A stretch of DNA of 64,000 nt from Microcaldota archaeon (lineage in GTDB: Archaea; Micrarchaeota; Micrarchaeia; Micrarchaeales; CABMGC01). Under the pieces are notes generated by a model that was not told where the DNA came from, did no database searches, and saw nothing but the letters and a program-made list of their open reading frames with translations. Below are positions 9,570-18,355 of this stretch, one piece after another; position 1 is the stretch's first letter; every line of letters begins with the position of its first letter. The position numbers and the translations under genes were made by a program. The stretch spans positions 1-64,000 of the forward strand of contig JAJZRI010000004.1 in assembly GCA_021802765.1 (NCBI GenBank), in the 5' to 3' direction.

Positions 9570-10145
9570 TCATAGGTGTTTTGTCAGTTCCTTATACCTA
9601 AAGCAATATGTCACGTGATCATTTACCATTCCTGCTGCCTGCATGAATGCGTAGCATATGGTGCTTCCAACAAAAGAGAATCCCCGTGACCTGAGGTCTT
9701 TGCTCATCCTGTCAGACTCAATGCTGTTCGCAGGTATCATATTTAGCACTGGCCATTTATTGATTATGGGTTTTCCTCCGACAAAACTCCATATGTAATC
9801 ATCAAAGCTGCCAAATTCCTCCTTTACTCTCATGAATGCCTTTGCATTGTTTATTGCTGCATTTATCTTTAGCCTGTTTCTTATTATGCCGGAGTCGTGC
9901 ATCAGTGACCCGACTCGTTCATTTCCATATCTAGATATCTTGATTGGATCAAAACCGTCAAATGCCTTCCTGTAATTCTCCCTCTTCCTGAGCACTGTGA
10001 GCCAGCTCAGGCCCGCCTGCATTCCATCAAGCATCAAGAATTCAAATAACCTGCCATCAGAGTGCAACGGCACACCCCACTCTTTGTCATGGTACTTTAT
10101 ATAAATGGGATCGGATCCTGACCACTCGCACCTTTTCAAAGCCAC
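9570..10145 (-). CDS. tag: DNA-3-methyladenine glycosylase I
   Basis: 191 residues, normal for Tag. It has the amino-terminal RCEWSG, YHDKEWGVP and FEFLMLDGMQAGLSWLTVLRKRENYRKAF blocks and the C-terminal GFSFVGSTICYAFMQAAGMVNDHVTYC. Cys6, His19 and the C-terminal His/Cys of NDHVTYC match the zinc ligands known in the Escherichia coli enzyme. It removes 3-methyladenine from alkylated DNA as the first step of base-excision repair. It is 4 bp downstream of deoC on the same strand, so the two are probably co-transcribed. Confidence 0.95.
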   Translation of the reverse strand: MALKRCEWSGSDPIYIKYHDKEWGVPLHSDGRLFEFLMLDGMQAGLSWLTVLRKRENYRKAFDGFDPIKISRYGNERVGSLMHDSGIIRNRLKINAAINNAKAFMRVKEEFGSFDDYIWSFVGGKPIINKWPVLNMIPANSIESDRMSKDLRSRGFSFVGSTICYAFMQAAGMVNDHVTYCFRYKELTKHL

Positions 10146-10149
10146 AATA

Positions 10150-10941
10150 TCACCGCATATTCAATTCATCGTATATATTGTCTATGGAGCTTGCACCTAT
10201 TCGAAAGCTTCCCGGCTCAGCCTTCCTGCCCGATGCCCGCAGAAGATCTAGTATCTGCCCCGCGCTGCGTATCCCTCCAGAAGCCTTTATTCCTACGCTA
10301 TCCTTTTTCATTCTTTTGCTAACTGCTGCTATAAGCTTCACATCATCCACCGTCGCTCCTGTGCTTGTATTTCCCATCCGCACAGTATAATCCTTCTCAG
10401 CATATCCACTACTTGTCTTGATGAAATCGACTCCGGCTTCAAGGGCCATTTCACAGGCCCTCAATTTTTCCTTTTCGGTAAGATACGCTGTTTCAATTAT
10501 CATCTTGATCCTCATGTCACCAGAATGTGCCATCTGGGTAAGTGCAACCATGTCATTCTCCACTTCTTTAAACCTTCTTGATTTAAGGGCGCCGATTCGC
10601 ATCATAGCGTCAATTTCGTCTGCAATTCCAATAAGCGATTTTATCTCTCCAATCCTTCCATCCTCTAAGCCCCCTCCTAACGGGTAGTCTACAGTGACGG
10701 CAAGTTTGAGATTCAACTTGCCGCGCTCTATCTCATTCCTTGCAAGCAGGGCGTGTTCTGGCAATATACACACCGCGTATGTTCCAAGCCTTGCTGCCCG
10801 GTTAACAAGCTCCTTTATCTGTTCATCTGTACTAAATGCCCTTAGATTAGTATAGTCTATCAGACCCATCACGTCCGCAGCACTAAGGCGGGCTTTCTTT
10901 CTAGATTCATTCCCCATAATAAAGTATTTATCCAAAGCCAT
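10150..10941 (-). CDS. deoC: Deoxyribose-phosphate aldolase
   Basis: The longest ORF starts at 10998, but ATG 10941 (MALDKYFIMG) is more likely since the upstream 19 residues lack family similarity; this gives 263 residues. Class I aldolase signatures are present: LIDYTNL near the start, the Schiff-base lysine in DFIKTSSGY, and VGIKASGGIRS with the second catalytic lysine. It interconverts 2-deoxyribose 5-phosphate with glyceraldehyde 3-phosphate and acetaldehyde, which links DNA breakdown to central carbon metabolism. The gene precedes tag; the pairing with DNA repair is plausible but not proven. Confidence 0.95.
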   Translation of the reverse strand: MALDKYFIMGNESRKKARLSAADVMGLIDYTNLRAFSTDEQIKELVNRAARLGTYAVCILPEHALLARNEIERGKLNLKLAVTVDYPLGGGLEDGRIGEIKSLIGIADEIDAMMRIGALKSRRFKEVENDMVALTQMAHSGDMRIKMIIETAYLTEKEKLRACEMALEAGVDFIKTSSGYAEKDYTVRMGNTSTGATVDDVKLIAAVSKRMKKDSVGIKASGGIRSAGQILDLLRASGRKAEPGSFRIGASSIDNIYDELNMR

Positions 10942-11014
10942 ATTTATTTCATGCACTTTGCGAAACGTTTGCAACATTTTAAATAATCTAAGGAACATCT
11001 AGTACTTGATCCTT

Positions 11015-12028
11015 ATGCCTTCAAAGAGATCCATAAAAACCGATCAGCTGCATGTATTGAAGATTGTATCATACAGCGCATTCGTACTGGCAGTCCTGGC
11101 ACTTATGTCATCTCTTGTGATACTCTACACACTTGCACCCATAGCATTCAAAGCCTCAAACCAGTCTTCATCAGCTCCGCAGCAGGTAAATGCTGGGCAT
11201 ACTGGTACTCTGGCAGGGATAGACAATCCGCTCAACGGTTCATCCCTTTCAATAATAAACAATGCGCCAAATGCGTACTTCGAGAAGGCCGGAGAGATGT
11301 ATCTCAACGGAACCCTATCCGACCCTGTGTTTCTTAGCTCCGCAAAGATAACACCATTTAACCTTAATGACGGAAAGGCAACTGTTTTGTATTTCGGCTC
11401 AATAACCTGTGTGTTCTGCGGCGAAAACAGATGGGCAATGGCTCTTGCACTGTCAAGATTTGGGAGTTTTTCGCAGCTGTTCACGGGATATTCCTCCCTT
11501 GGAGACGGTGATTTGCCTACGCTCTACTGGAACAAAGTAAACTACAACGGCTCATCCGATTCTCTTGGAAATTACTATTCGAGCAGTACGCTGAATTTTA
11601 TGTCGATAGAGGATACGCATCCAATAACTGGCGGCTTTGCTCTGAATTCCATGCCCCAAATAAAGGCAAACATCAATGCCCAGAACAACACCGCATATTC
11701 TGCCGCATTTGATTACATACTTAATTTGAGCAACAACAAGACTACCGCATTTCAAGGCACACCATACACTATATGGGGTAATTACCTCTTCTCCGGCGCA
11801 GATGCCGAGGTGTTTGGAAATACGACACCAAGCGGGAGCACTCTACCACTCACCTACATGACGCACGGCCAGGTGTTTGCGCAGCTTGCAAACCCATCCG
11901 ATCAATTCGCATATGGAGAATACGCCGCCGCTGATGTATACGTCGCTGCAATATGCAAGTCAATAAACAACACTGCCAGTGTCTGCTCGCTCCCTGCTAT
12001 AAATGCGCTTGAGGCTTCGTACAAGTGA
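11015..12028 (+). CDS. Exported thioredoxin-like DUF929-family protein
   Basis: The ORF track uses TTG 11006; ATG 11015 (MPSKRSIK) is the better start, giving 337 residues. One membrane anchor lies at about residues 17-45 and the remainder is exterior. The block ATVLYFGSITCVFCGENRW holds a CxxC (Cys132 and Cys135 from this start) in the position of a thioredoxin active site, and the overall pattern matches the archaeal DUF929 family as I know it. Another pair of Cys lies near the C-terminus (CKSINNTASVC). A role in disulfide chemistry outside the membrane is likely. It is followed 6 bp later by a membrane protein with a CxC pair. Confidence 0.75.
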   Translation: MPSKRSIKTDQLHVLKIVSYSAFVLAVLALMSSLVILYTLAPIAFKASNQSSSAPQQVNAGHTGTLAGIDNPLNGSSLSIINNAPNAYFEKAGEMYLNGTLSDPVFLSSAKITPFNLNDGKATVLYFGSITCVFCGENRWAMALALSRFGSFSQLFTGYSSLGDGDLPTLYWNKVNYNGSSDSLGNYYSSSTLNFMSIEDTHPITGGFALNSMPQIKANINAQNNTAYSAAFDYILNLSNNKTTAFQGTPYTIWGNYLFSGADAEVFGNTTPSGSTLPLTYMTHGQVFAQLANPSDQFAYGEYAAADVYVAAICKSINNTASVCSLPAINALEASYK

Positions 12029-12034
12029 ATATAA

Positions 12035-12538
12035 ATGCGACTAAAGAGTGCAAGGCTCCTTACTGCGCTGAGGATATACTCCAATTTGAAGTATCTTCTA
12101 CTGGCCCTTGCCAGTTCGGCCGCCTTCTTCTACCTGTTCAGGTACCTGATAGCATCAAATAATCACGGGATCTTCCTAGTGCTGATGCCCATCTACATCA
12201 TCTATGCGCTAGTTGCAACTTCTGGCATCCTCTTTTCCATAAGCGTATTCACAATGTTATCCTCAATAGCATCTCGCAGGATCGGTGCGATAGGTGGCAT
12301 AGAAGGAGTCATAGCGCCATCGATAGGCGGCCTGGTGGCAAGCTGCGCGTGCACATTTCCGCTTCTTGAATCCGTTTTGTTATTCCTGGGAGTCAATACA
12401 TTTGACGCAATAGGAATAGTCTCCGCCATAGACGGCTACCAGGTCTGGATAATAAGTGCAATGACACTTATAAACCTAGGACTAATCTATTACTATCTTG
12501 GAAAGATATCCGTTCCTCCTAGGAGAAAAAAGAAATAA
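12035..12538 (+). CDS. Four-helix membrane protein with CxC, partner of DUF929 protein
   Basis: 167 residues with about four membrane segments and a Lys/Arg-rich end. The third segment is preceded by SIGGLVASCACTFPLLES, with Cys104 and Cys106 at the membrane face. Starts 6 bp after the DUF929 gene, so one transcript is nearly certain. A redox partner that recharges the thioredoxin-like protein, by analogy with DsbB, VKOR or CcdA, would explain the Cys pair and the pairing. The family is not one I can name and sequence similarity to those proteins is not evident. Confidence 0.55.
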   Translation: MRLKSARLLTALRIYSNLKYLLLALASSAAFFYLFRYLIASNNHGIFLVLMPIYIIYALVATSGILFSISVFTMLSSIASRRIGAIGGIEGVIAPSIGGLVASCACTFPLLESVLLFLGVNTFDAIGIVSAIDGYQVWIISAMTLINLGLIYYYLGKISVPPRRKKK

Positions 12539-15277
12539 TCAGTTCCTTGCCTTCATTGCAGCCTTCTTTTGAGGCTGCGAAACCTTATCTCCCTGCAGCG
12601 GTATGTCGTACGTCCTCCTATCCCTTAGGAACTGTGTGAATAGCTCATCCTTGACATTGAGCTGCGACCTAAGGCGCGGTTCATATGTGAGCTCTGAAAT
12701 CTCGCCATCCTTGACGCCTATGTCCAGATGCAGATATCCTGTAAATATATTTGTAGGAGATACTGGAACTTGAATCGTCTTTACGAATGGATCTGTATTT
12801 GTGGCCTGCATCGTGGGTCCCTGCACTACTTCAGTATTATTGTTGTTGACCTCCCTTATTGAGTGAAGATGCCCGGTTATGACCAAAGAGGCATTGCTTC
12901 TCTTGCTTGTCATGGCTTGTGCTACTTTTGCGTCATCCTGAGCAAGTCCATGCCTTATCTCAACATCAAGTCCATTTATCATAAACGTCTCCGCCGCTAT
13001 GTCGCTTCCGCTACCCTTCTTTAGCTGCCTTCTCCAGTCTGCAGGTATTGACTTGCTGCCAGATTTTACTGCGCCATCTAGCATCATCTCTATGTGCGCA
13101 GCAAGTATCGAAGCTTCGTCATGCTGTGAATCACCATGTGTCTTGTTGTAGTGGTTTCCAGAGACTATCGCGATCATTCCTCCCCGCGATATCACGTCAA
13201 AGACCAGATCGCTTATCGCATCAACGAACACCTTTGGCTGGTTATCTATGTTAGATATAGCATTGCTGCGCAGCTTCTTGAGCGCGCCCAGCACTTCGGC
13301 ATTCACCTTTGCCGATTTGTAGCCTTTGTCCTTTAGCCATTTCTCATATTCCTCTACTATCGAGACATCATTCTCGGGTCTTGCCGTGTACTTATAATTC
13401 CTCAGATTACCCTCTATGTTATCTCCGTCTAGCACAAGAAGATTGGGTTTTCTAGCAAGCGCGTCCTTTGCGGCTGCCTTAAGCATCTCTAAGTTTCCAT
13501 GGTTCCCTATATGCACGTCAGTGAACTCCACAACGCTAAGTCTCATTGCCTCCTCAGGAACTCTATCATCAGCTCCTGGCGCAAGTCCCCTGAGCAATCC
13601 TTCTGTGGCGTGAGTTAACTCCCTATCCTTCACCTCCGAAGGTCTCCTAGACCTTATAACTGCCTTTGCAAGAAGCGCATTCTCAGCCTTCACGGCTCCA
13701 AGATCCTCTGCGCCAGTGTCTACCTTTACGCCTCCCTTGAACTTTGCGATAAGCCCCTTAAGTGCGCCTGCTTCTTTAATGTCATCCCTTATCCTTTCAT
13801 CATTTAGCCTCTTGCCCTTTAGCGTCTCGTGCAGTACGCTTCCGTCAGGAAGTATCTTTATGATGCTTGCGCTTGAATCAACGACTCCACGAGGTACCAG
13901 CCTGGTCTCGTCAGTCCTTATGTTATTGAGGTATGCAAGCGTGTTCTTCTGCACATCGAGGAATGGCCCCTGCGATAATGCAACTGCAACTGTGTTTTTC
14001 TGATCCGTCCACGGATCCATTGCAAACGATGTAAACATGTTCCTTCCGCGTATGAACACATTCAACTGGGCAGAATCCAAAGTCGACTTCTCTTTTAGCG
14101 AGCGTGTGACTATGAAAGCGGTCTTGAGGAACTGGGCGTTGCTGTTTACTTTGTAGGCATCCGTCCCACCAAGTCCATCTGTAACAACCACATTGAATTC
14201 CAATCCATTTAGCTTCTTTTCGTAAACTTGCAGTGAGCTCTCCTGTATTGTGACCTCCCGTTTCCTTCCCAATGCATCCTTGAGGTTAGACATGTAGTAT
14301 GATTTTGCGAGAAGGTCTATTACTTCGTTAGCATTCTTTGGAAGTGGAATATTGCCTGTGAACTTGTAAATCCTTGCATGCCTTGCAAGCAGATCCCTTG
14401 CCGTCTCCCCATCCGCGCTCTCGTTATATCTCTTCATTAGCGCCCTAACCCGATTTCCGAGCCTCTTGGCCTCCTTCTCAAGCCGTTCATACTCCGGAGT
14501 TCCGCTCGCCGCCTCCTTCATCAGGTCATTTGTCTTGTTCATCTCCTTCTTTGCCTGTTCAACTTTGTTGCTTATGACCTCCCTTGGGGTGTTTGCAAGC
14601 ACAAGCTGGTTAAGTATGTTCAGGAGGTCTTTTCTCTCCTCAAACTCCTTTAGCTCCTCCCTGTTAAGCCGCATGTTGAGCGTTACATTCTTGAGATCTT
14701 CTTTGAACTTTGCTGCTTGCACTTCGTCCGAGGCCTCGGAGATTCTTTTGATGAGATCGGTCTCCGCCCTCTTAAGAGACTCTACTATGGCCTTTCTGCT
14801 CTCTATATCCATATCTACTGCGTTGATTTTGGGTTCAAAAGGATACGACTTCTCGTCATCCTTATCTTTGAGTATGCCCCTGACTCCATCAAGATAGAGA
14901 TTGCTCAGATCCAGCTTTATCGTGTCGATATTCTTCTGGTCGGCTCTTCCCATCACGTATATAAATTCAGAGCTTTCCGCAAGCGCATTTAGTAGTCTCT
15001 CCATATGTGGTTTCATTACGGCGGCGGCTCCCTCTATATTGGTGACTCCTTCAACCACCATTCTAAGCTGGTCCTTGTTCCTTTCCCCTCCACGGTTAAC
15101 CGGCATCTCTGGAAGAAGCCCACCATTTACTACAAATAGGTTCGGCCGGTCTACTTCAGGAAGGTTCCTTATGTAGTGGGCAAGTCCTATAAGTCCGTTT
15201 TCATACATTGACTTCTTTGCTCCGTTAATCTCTGACACGACGAGTATGTTGTAAGCTCCCTTATCTGTATCAGACAT
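12539..15277 (-). CDS. Large metallophosphoesterase with coiled coil and degenerate second domain
   Basis: Start ATG 15277 (MSDTDKGAYN) is preferred over GTG 15289 because GGGAG lies just ahead; 912 residues. The C-terminal half carries a complete calcineurin-like set (916-residue numbering): DVH 591-593, GDN 622-624, GNH 711-713, His780 and GHLH 806-809. These bind two metals in phosphatases and in Mre11-type nucleases. The amino end (ILVVSEINGA, LFVVNGGLLPE, FIYVMGRADQ) follows the same strand order without the metal ligands, and a charged helical region with coiled-coil character spans about 160-300. A repair nuclease or phosphodiesterase is possible. Substrate is unknown. Confidence 0.65.
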   Translation of the reverse strand: MSDTDKGAYNILVVSEINGAKKSMYENGLIGLAHYIRNLPEVDRPNLFVVNGGLLPEMPVNRGGERNKDQLRMVVEGVTNIEGAAAVMKPHMERLLNALAESSEFIYVMGRADQKNIDTIKLDLSNLYLDGVRGILKDKDDEKSYPFEPKINAVDMDIESRKAIVESLKRAETDLIKRISEASDEVQAAKFKEDLKNVTLNMRLNREELKEFEERKDLLNILNQLVLANTPREVISNKVEQAKKEMNKTNDLMKEAASGTPEYERLEKEAKRLGNRVRALMKRYNESADGETARDLLARHARIYKFTGNIPLPKNANEVIDLLAKSYYMSNLKDALGRKREVTIQESSLQVYEKKLNGLEFNVVVTDGLGGTDAYKVNSNAQFLKTAFIVTRSLKEKSTLDSAQLNVFIRGRNMFTSFAMDPWTDQKNTVAVALSQGPFLDVQKNTLAYLNNIRTDETRLVPRGVVDSSASIIKILPDGSVLHETLKGKRLNDERIRDDIKEAGALKGLIAKFKGGVKVDTGAEDLGAVKAENALLAKAVIRSRRPSEVKDRELTHATEGLLRGLAPGADDRVPEEAMRLSVVEFTDVHIGNHGNLEMLKAAAKDALARKPNLLVLDGDNIEGNLRNYKYTARPENDVSIVEEYEKWLKDKGYKSAKVNAEVLGALKKLRSNAISNIDNQPKVFVDAISDLVFDVISRGGMIAIVSGNHYNKTHGDSQHDEASILAAHIEMMLDGAVKSGSKSIPADWRRQLKKGSGSDIAAETFMINGLDVEIRHGLAQDDAKVAQAMTSKRSNASLVITGHLHSIREVNNNNTEVVQGPTMQATNTDPFVKTIQVPVSPTNIFTGYLHLDIGVKDGEISELTYEPRLRSQLNVKDELFTQFLRDRRTYDIPLQGDKVSQPQKKAAMKARN

Positions 15278-15484
15278 CCTATCTCCCACAATTTACCCTT
15301 AAGACTTCTGGTATTTAAATCTGCTCTACAACAAAAACATCTTAAGCCTTGATGGTGATATAACTATCTCTGTGCAGCTCATTTTTGCAGATTTATGGAA
15401 AATCAATCCGCAAGCCCGTCTCCTAAGCGTTTGTCGTTGAACAAAACATATAATTAAAAGCTTTATTCTATCATATAAATCGGT

Positions 15485-15967
15485 ATGGAAGATCTTTTTC
15501 CTCTAGGTACCGGTATTGGTAGAGTAAGAGGCATAATAAACATAATGAAACAACACAAGGGTCACATCGGCATGTCCGAACTTGCGGAGGAAGCCGAGGA
15601 GCACGTCGACGACCTTCTGCCTCTAATAGAGGCATGCAAGCTTCTGGGACTGGTCTTAATAGACGACTCCGAACTTAGGCTTACCGAAGCAGGATCAAAG
15701 GTCACATTTTCAAACTTTTCGAAGATCATACACGAGAAGCTCTCCAAGGTGGAGCCATTCAAGTCTGCCCTAAAAGTAATGGGCGATGGGGAGATTTCCA
15801 CAAAGGAGCTCTTCGAGACGCTCCGGGACAGGGGAATAATCCTCCACGGCGATGAAGCAACGAACGACATGCTGCTCAAGAACCTCTTCATAAGGTGGGG
15901 AGTGCGCGGAAAGCTGATGAGCTATGATCCTGATACGGACTACTGGAAGAAGCTTCGACAGGGCTAG
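15485..15967 (+). CDS. Free-standing AAA-associated C-terminal domain protein of NitT/TauT ABC system
   Basis: 160 residues matching, by pattern, the domain usually fused to the end of nitrate/sulfonate-type ABC ATPases: GIINIMKQHKGHIGMSELAEEAEEHVDDLLPLIEACKLLGL, then LRLTEAG and a C-terminal LFIRWGVRGKLMSYD. Here it is a separate gene facing the ATPase gene, overlapping it tail to tail by 4 bp. It presumably binds the ATPase and adjusts transport, perhaps as a sensor. Start ATG 15485 is the only reasonable one. Confidence 0.75.
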   Translation: MEDLFPLGTGIGRVRGIINIMKQHKGHIGMSELAEEAEEHVDDLLPLIEACKLLGLVLIDDSELRLTEAGSKVTFSNFSKIIHEKLSKVEPFKSALKVMGDGEISTKELFETLRDRGIILHGDEATNDMLLKNLFIRWGVRGKLMSYDPDTDYWKKLRQG

Positions 15968-16713
15968 TCCTGTGCAAGCACCGAATATATCCTGTCAACG
16001 TAATCTGCAAACTGTTTTGATCTTTTGTCCCTAGGCCGCGTTCCATTCACTTTTATTATCTCCTTCACGCGTGAAGGTTTATCGGATAGCACAACTATCT
16101 TGTCCGACAGCTCTACAGCCTCCTCCACGTTATGCGTAACCATTATTACTGCGTTTACAGATATGTTCTTGTTTTCCAGCATGTATATGATGTCTGATCT
16201 GAGCGAGTTTGCGGTCAGTTCATCAAGCGAGCTAAACGGCTCGTCCATTAGAAGGACCTGCGGATCAGAGGCTATGGACCTTGCTATTCCCACCCGCTGC
16301 TTCATGCCGCCGCTAAGTGCATTCGGGTAATACTCCTCAAAGCCGCTCAGTCCGAACCGGTCAAGCAGCTCAGAAGCCTTCTTGTCCTTGGCTTCGTCGC
16401 TCATCTCAGACCTGGATAGGCCGATCTTCACATTATCTTGATTGGTAAGCCACGGCAGCAGCGCGAAATCCTGGAAGACAAATGCTATCTTCCTATTGGG
16501 CTCAGTTATCTCCTTATTCCCGAATAACACCCTGCCGGAGGTTGGTGTTATGAGCCCAGCTATTATCCTAAGAAGCGTACTCTTTCCGCACCCGGAGGGC
16601 CCCACAACAGATATGAATTCCCCTTTGTTGGTCTGGAATGATATGCTGTCTATTATCTCTAGGTTGCTGTTTTTGAATAGAAATGAGACCTTTTCTAGCG
16701 TTATCATCTTCAT
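15964..16713 (-). CDS. ABC transporter ATPase, NitT/TauT (SsuB/TauB) type
   Basis: 250 residues from ATG 16713 (MKMITLEKV); an ATG at 16728 would overlap the permease stop. Walker A is GPSGCGKST (38-46), the signature is LSGGMKQRVGIARS, Walker B is VLLMDEPFSSLD, and the switch His is in MVTHNVEEA. This sequence type energises import of nitrate, sulfonates, bicarbonate or similar small anions. The usual C-terminal AAA-associated domain is missing from the chain and encoded by the facing gene. No substrate-binding protein is in the window, so the cargo is unknown. Confidence 0.9.
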   Translation of the reverse strand: MKMITLEKVSFLFKNSNLEIIDSISFQTNKGEFISVVGPSGCGKSTLLRIIAGLITPTSGRVLFGNKEITEPNRKIAFVFQDFALLPWLTNQDNVKIGLSRSEMSDEAKDKKASELLDRFGLSGFEEYYPNALSGGMKQRVGIARSIASDPQVLLMDEPFSSLDELTANSLRSDIIYMLENKNISVNAVIMVTHNVEEAVELSDKIVVLSDKPSRVKEIIKVNGTRPRDKRSKQFADYVDRIYSVLAQD

Positions 16714-16717
16714 GTGC

Positions 16718-18283
16718 TCAGCCCGCATATACTTTCGTTACCTTATTGTAAAGCCTCTTCCAAACGAATGTATTCACTAACAATATCATCACTACAAGAT
16801 TTAAAAGAGCGACCATCATAAGTCCTATCCCCTGTCCTCCGGGGGCGAGCGAGAGGTCAAGCAGCTTGCCCAGTCCCACACCAACGCTGCTCACAACATT
16901 TGTAGTGCCCGTAACCCCTGACGTGGTGAAGTATTCTGCAACTATGCTTGCATTCCATTCTGCAGCTATGCCCGTAAGCGCTCCTGTGACAAGCCCGGGA
17001 AGTATCGCCTTTAGGTATATATTCTTCCATGCATTCTTGCCCTTCACGCCGAAGATTCTTCTCACCTCAAAGACATTCTGCGGCATGGTCTTCACGCTTG
17101 CCATTATGCTGAATATAAGATACCATATCCCGCTAAGTATGAAAACTACCATCGCCACCAATTCTCCCTGTTTTATAGTCACAGCTATGGCTGGGAGCAA
17201 TATCGTAGCCGGTATCGACGCAACTATCTGGAAAAGGAGCATGTACTCACGTCCGCGCTTTGACATGAATATTAGGTATACGCACAGAGGCACCGATACT
17301 GCAAGCATTATTGCAAATGCTAGCCACACACGCGCAAATGATGCGGCAAGAGCGGGAAGCACCTGCGCCTCATAACCAAGCAGCACCGGATTGGAAGCAA
17401 ACGTATAGAGTGCGCCAGCAATAAGAAGCACAACAACCGCATATCCAAGCATCTTCAAATCCCTGCGCTCTTCCACCACTGGCACTCTGCTTATATGCTT
17501 TCTTCCCTTTACTATCCTATTGGATTTTATTATCATTGGCGCGCTCGATATTCTCCTTGATACCCATCCTAGCAGAACCCGTTCATATCTCGGTGCATTG
17601 CCCTGCTGCACCTTCTGCTGGCTCCTAATGTGCCTTGTTGAGTAATCCTCAAGCGGCCTAAAGAACAGGAATCTTGTTGCAATTACAAACGCCACAAATA
17701 CGGCTATTCCGGTAAGATATGGGCCCGCGCCCTGATATGCCAGGCTGGCAAACGCAACTCCTATTCCGTACTTAACTTGCTCATTCGAAGCACCAACAGA
17801 AAATATCTCACTAGTGACAAGATAAAACAGCCCTATTGACCACGAAAGTATCGACTGCTCGACTATCCTGGGCAGCGCTGCAGGTATGTATATCTTCTTT
17901 AGCCTCTCAAACCTGTCAAAGTCGTACAGGTCGGAAACTTCCAGAAACTCACGGGGTATGGTCTTTATCGATTCATAAACTCCGAATATTATGTTCCATA
18001 CCATGCTTGTTACGATCAAGAATATTACTGCCGCATTGATGCCTATGTACCCCGGAAGTATTACTACAAAGACGAACAGCGCGAAAGGAAAGAAGGCAAG
18101 TATGGGTATGGTCTGCAGTATGTCCACTATTGGAAGTATTATTTTCTCAGCCTTTGGGGAAACGGCGGCATAGATGCCCACAACAATGCTAATAAGCACT
18201 GAAATCCCAAGAGCTATGAACATCCTTACCCATGAGGCTGAGGTGTCAAGCACAAGCCGTAGGACAAGGGCAATGAAGTCCAT
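16718..18283 (-). CDS. ABC transporter permease, two fused NitT/TauT-type domains
   Basis: 521 residues made of two permease units in one chain (about 1-225 and 285-521). Each has the cytoplasmic coupling loop: ESIKTIPREFLEVSDLYDFDRFERLKKIYIPAALPRI and ASVKTMPQNVFEVRRIFGVKGKNAWKNIYLKAILPGL. A charged linker (about 226-280) joins them. One gene therefore supplies both halves of the channel. The ATPase gene follows immediately. It is divergent from the V4R-like gene. Confidence 0.9.
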   Translation of the reverse strand: MDFIALVLRLVLDTSASWVRMFIALGISVLISIVVGIYAAVSPKAEKIILPIVDILQTIPILAFFPFALFVFVVILPGYIGINAAVIFLIVTSMVWNIIFGVYESIKTIPREFLEVSDLYDFDRFERLKKIYIPAALPRIVEQSILSWSIGLFYLVTSEIFSVGASNEQVKYGIGVAFASLAYQGAGPYLTGIAVFVAFVIATRFLFFRPLEDYSTRHIRSQQKVQQGNAPRYERVLLGWVSRRISSAPMIIKSNRIVKGRKHISRVPVVEERRDLKMLGYAVVVLLIAGALYTFASNPVLLGYEAQVLPALAASFARVWLAFAIMLAVSVPLCVYLIFMSKRGREYMLLFQIVASIPATILLPAIAVTIKQGELVAMVVFILSGIWYLIFSIMASVKTMPQNVFEVRRIFGVKGKNAWKNIYLKAILPGLVTGALTGIAAEWNASIVAEYFTTSGVTGTTNVVSSVGVGLGKLLDLSLAPGGQGIGLMMVALLNLVVMILLVNTFVWKRLYNKVTKVYAG

Positions 18284-18355
18284 ACAATATTTGGGCCTAA
18301 AGAGATAATATAAGTCTTTGTGTAAAATTTACTATAGAGAGGAAAAGGAAGGCAT

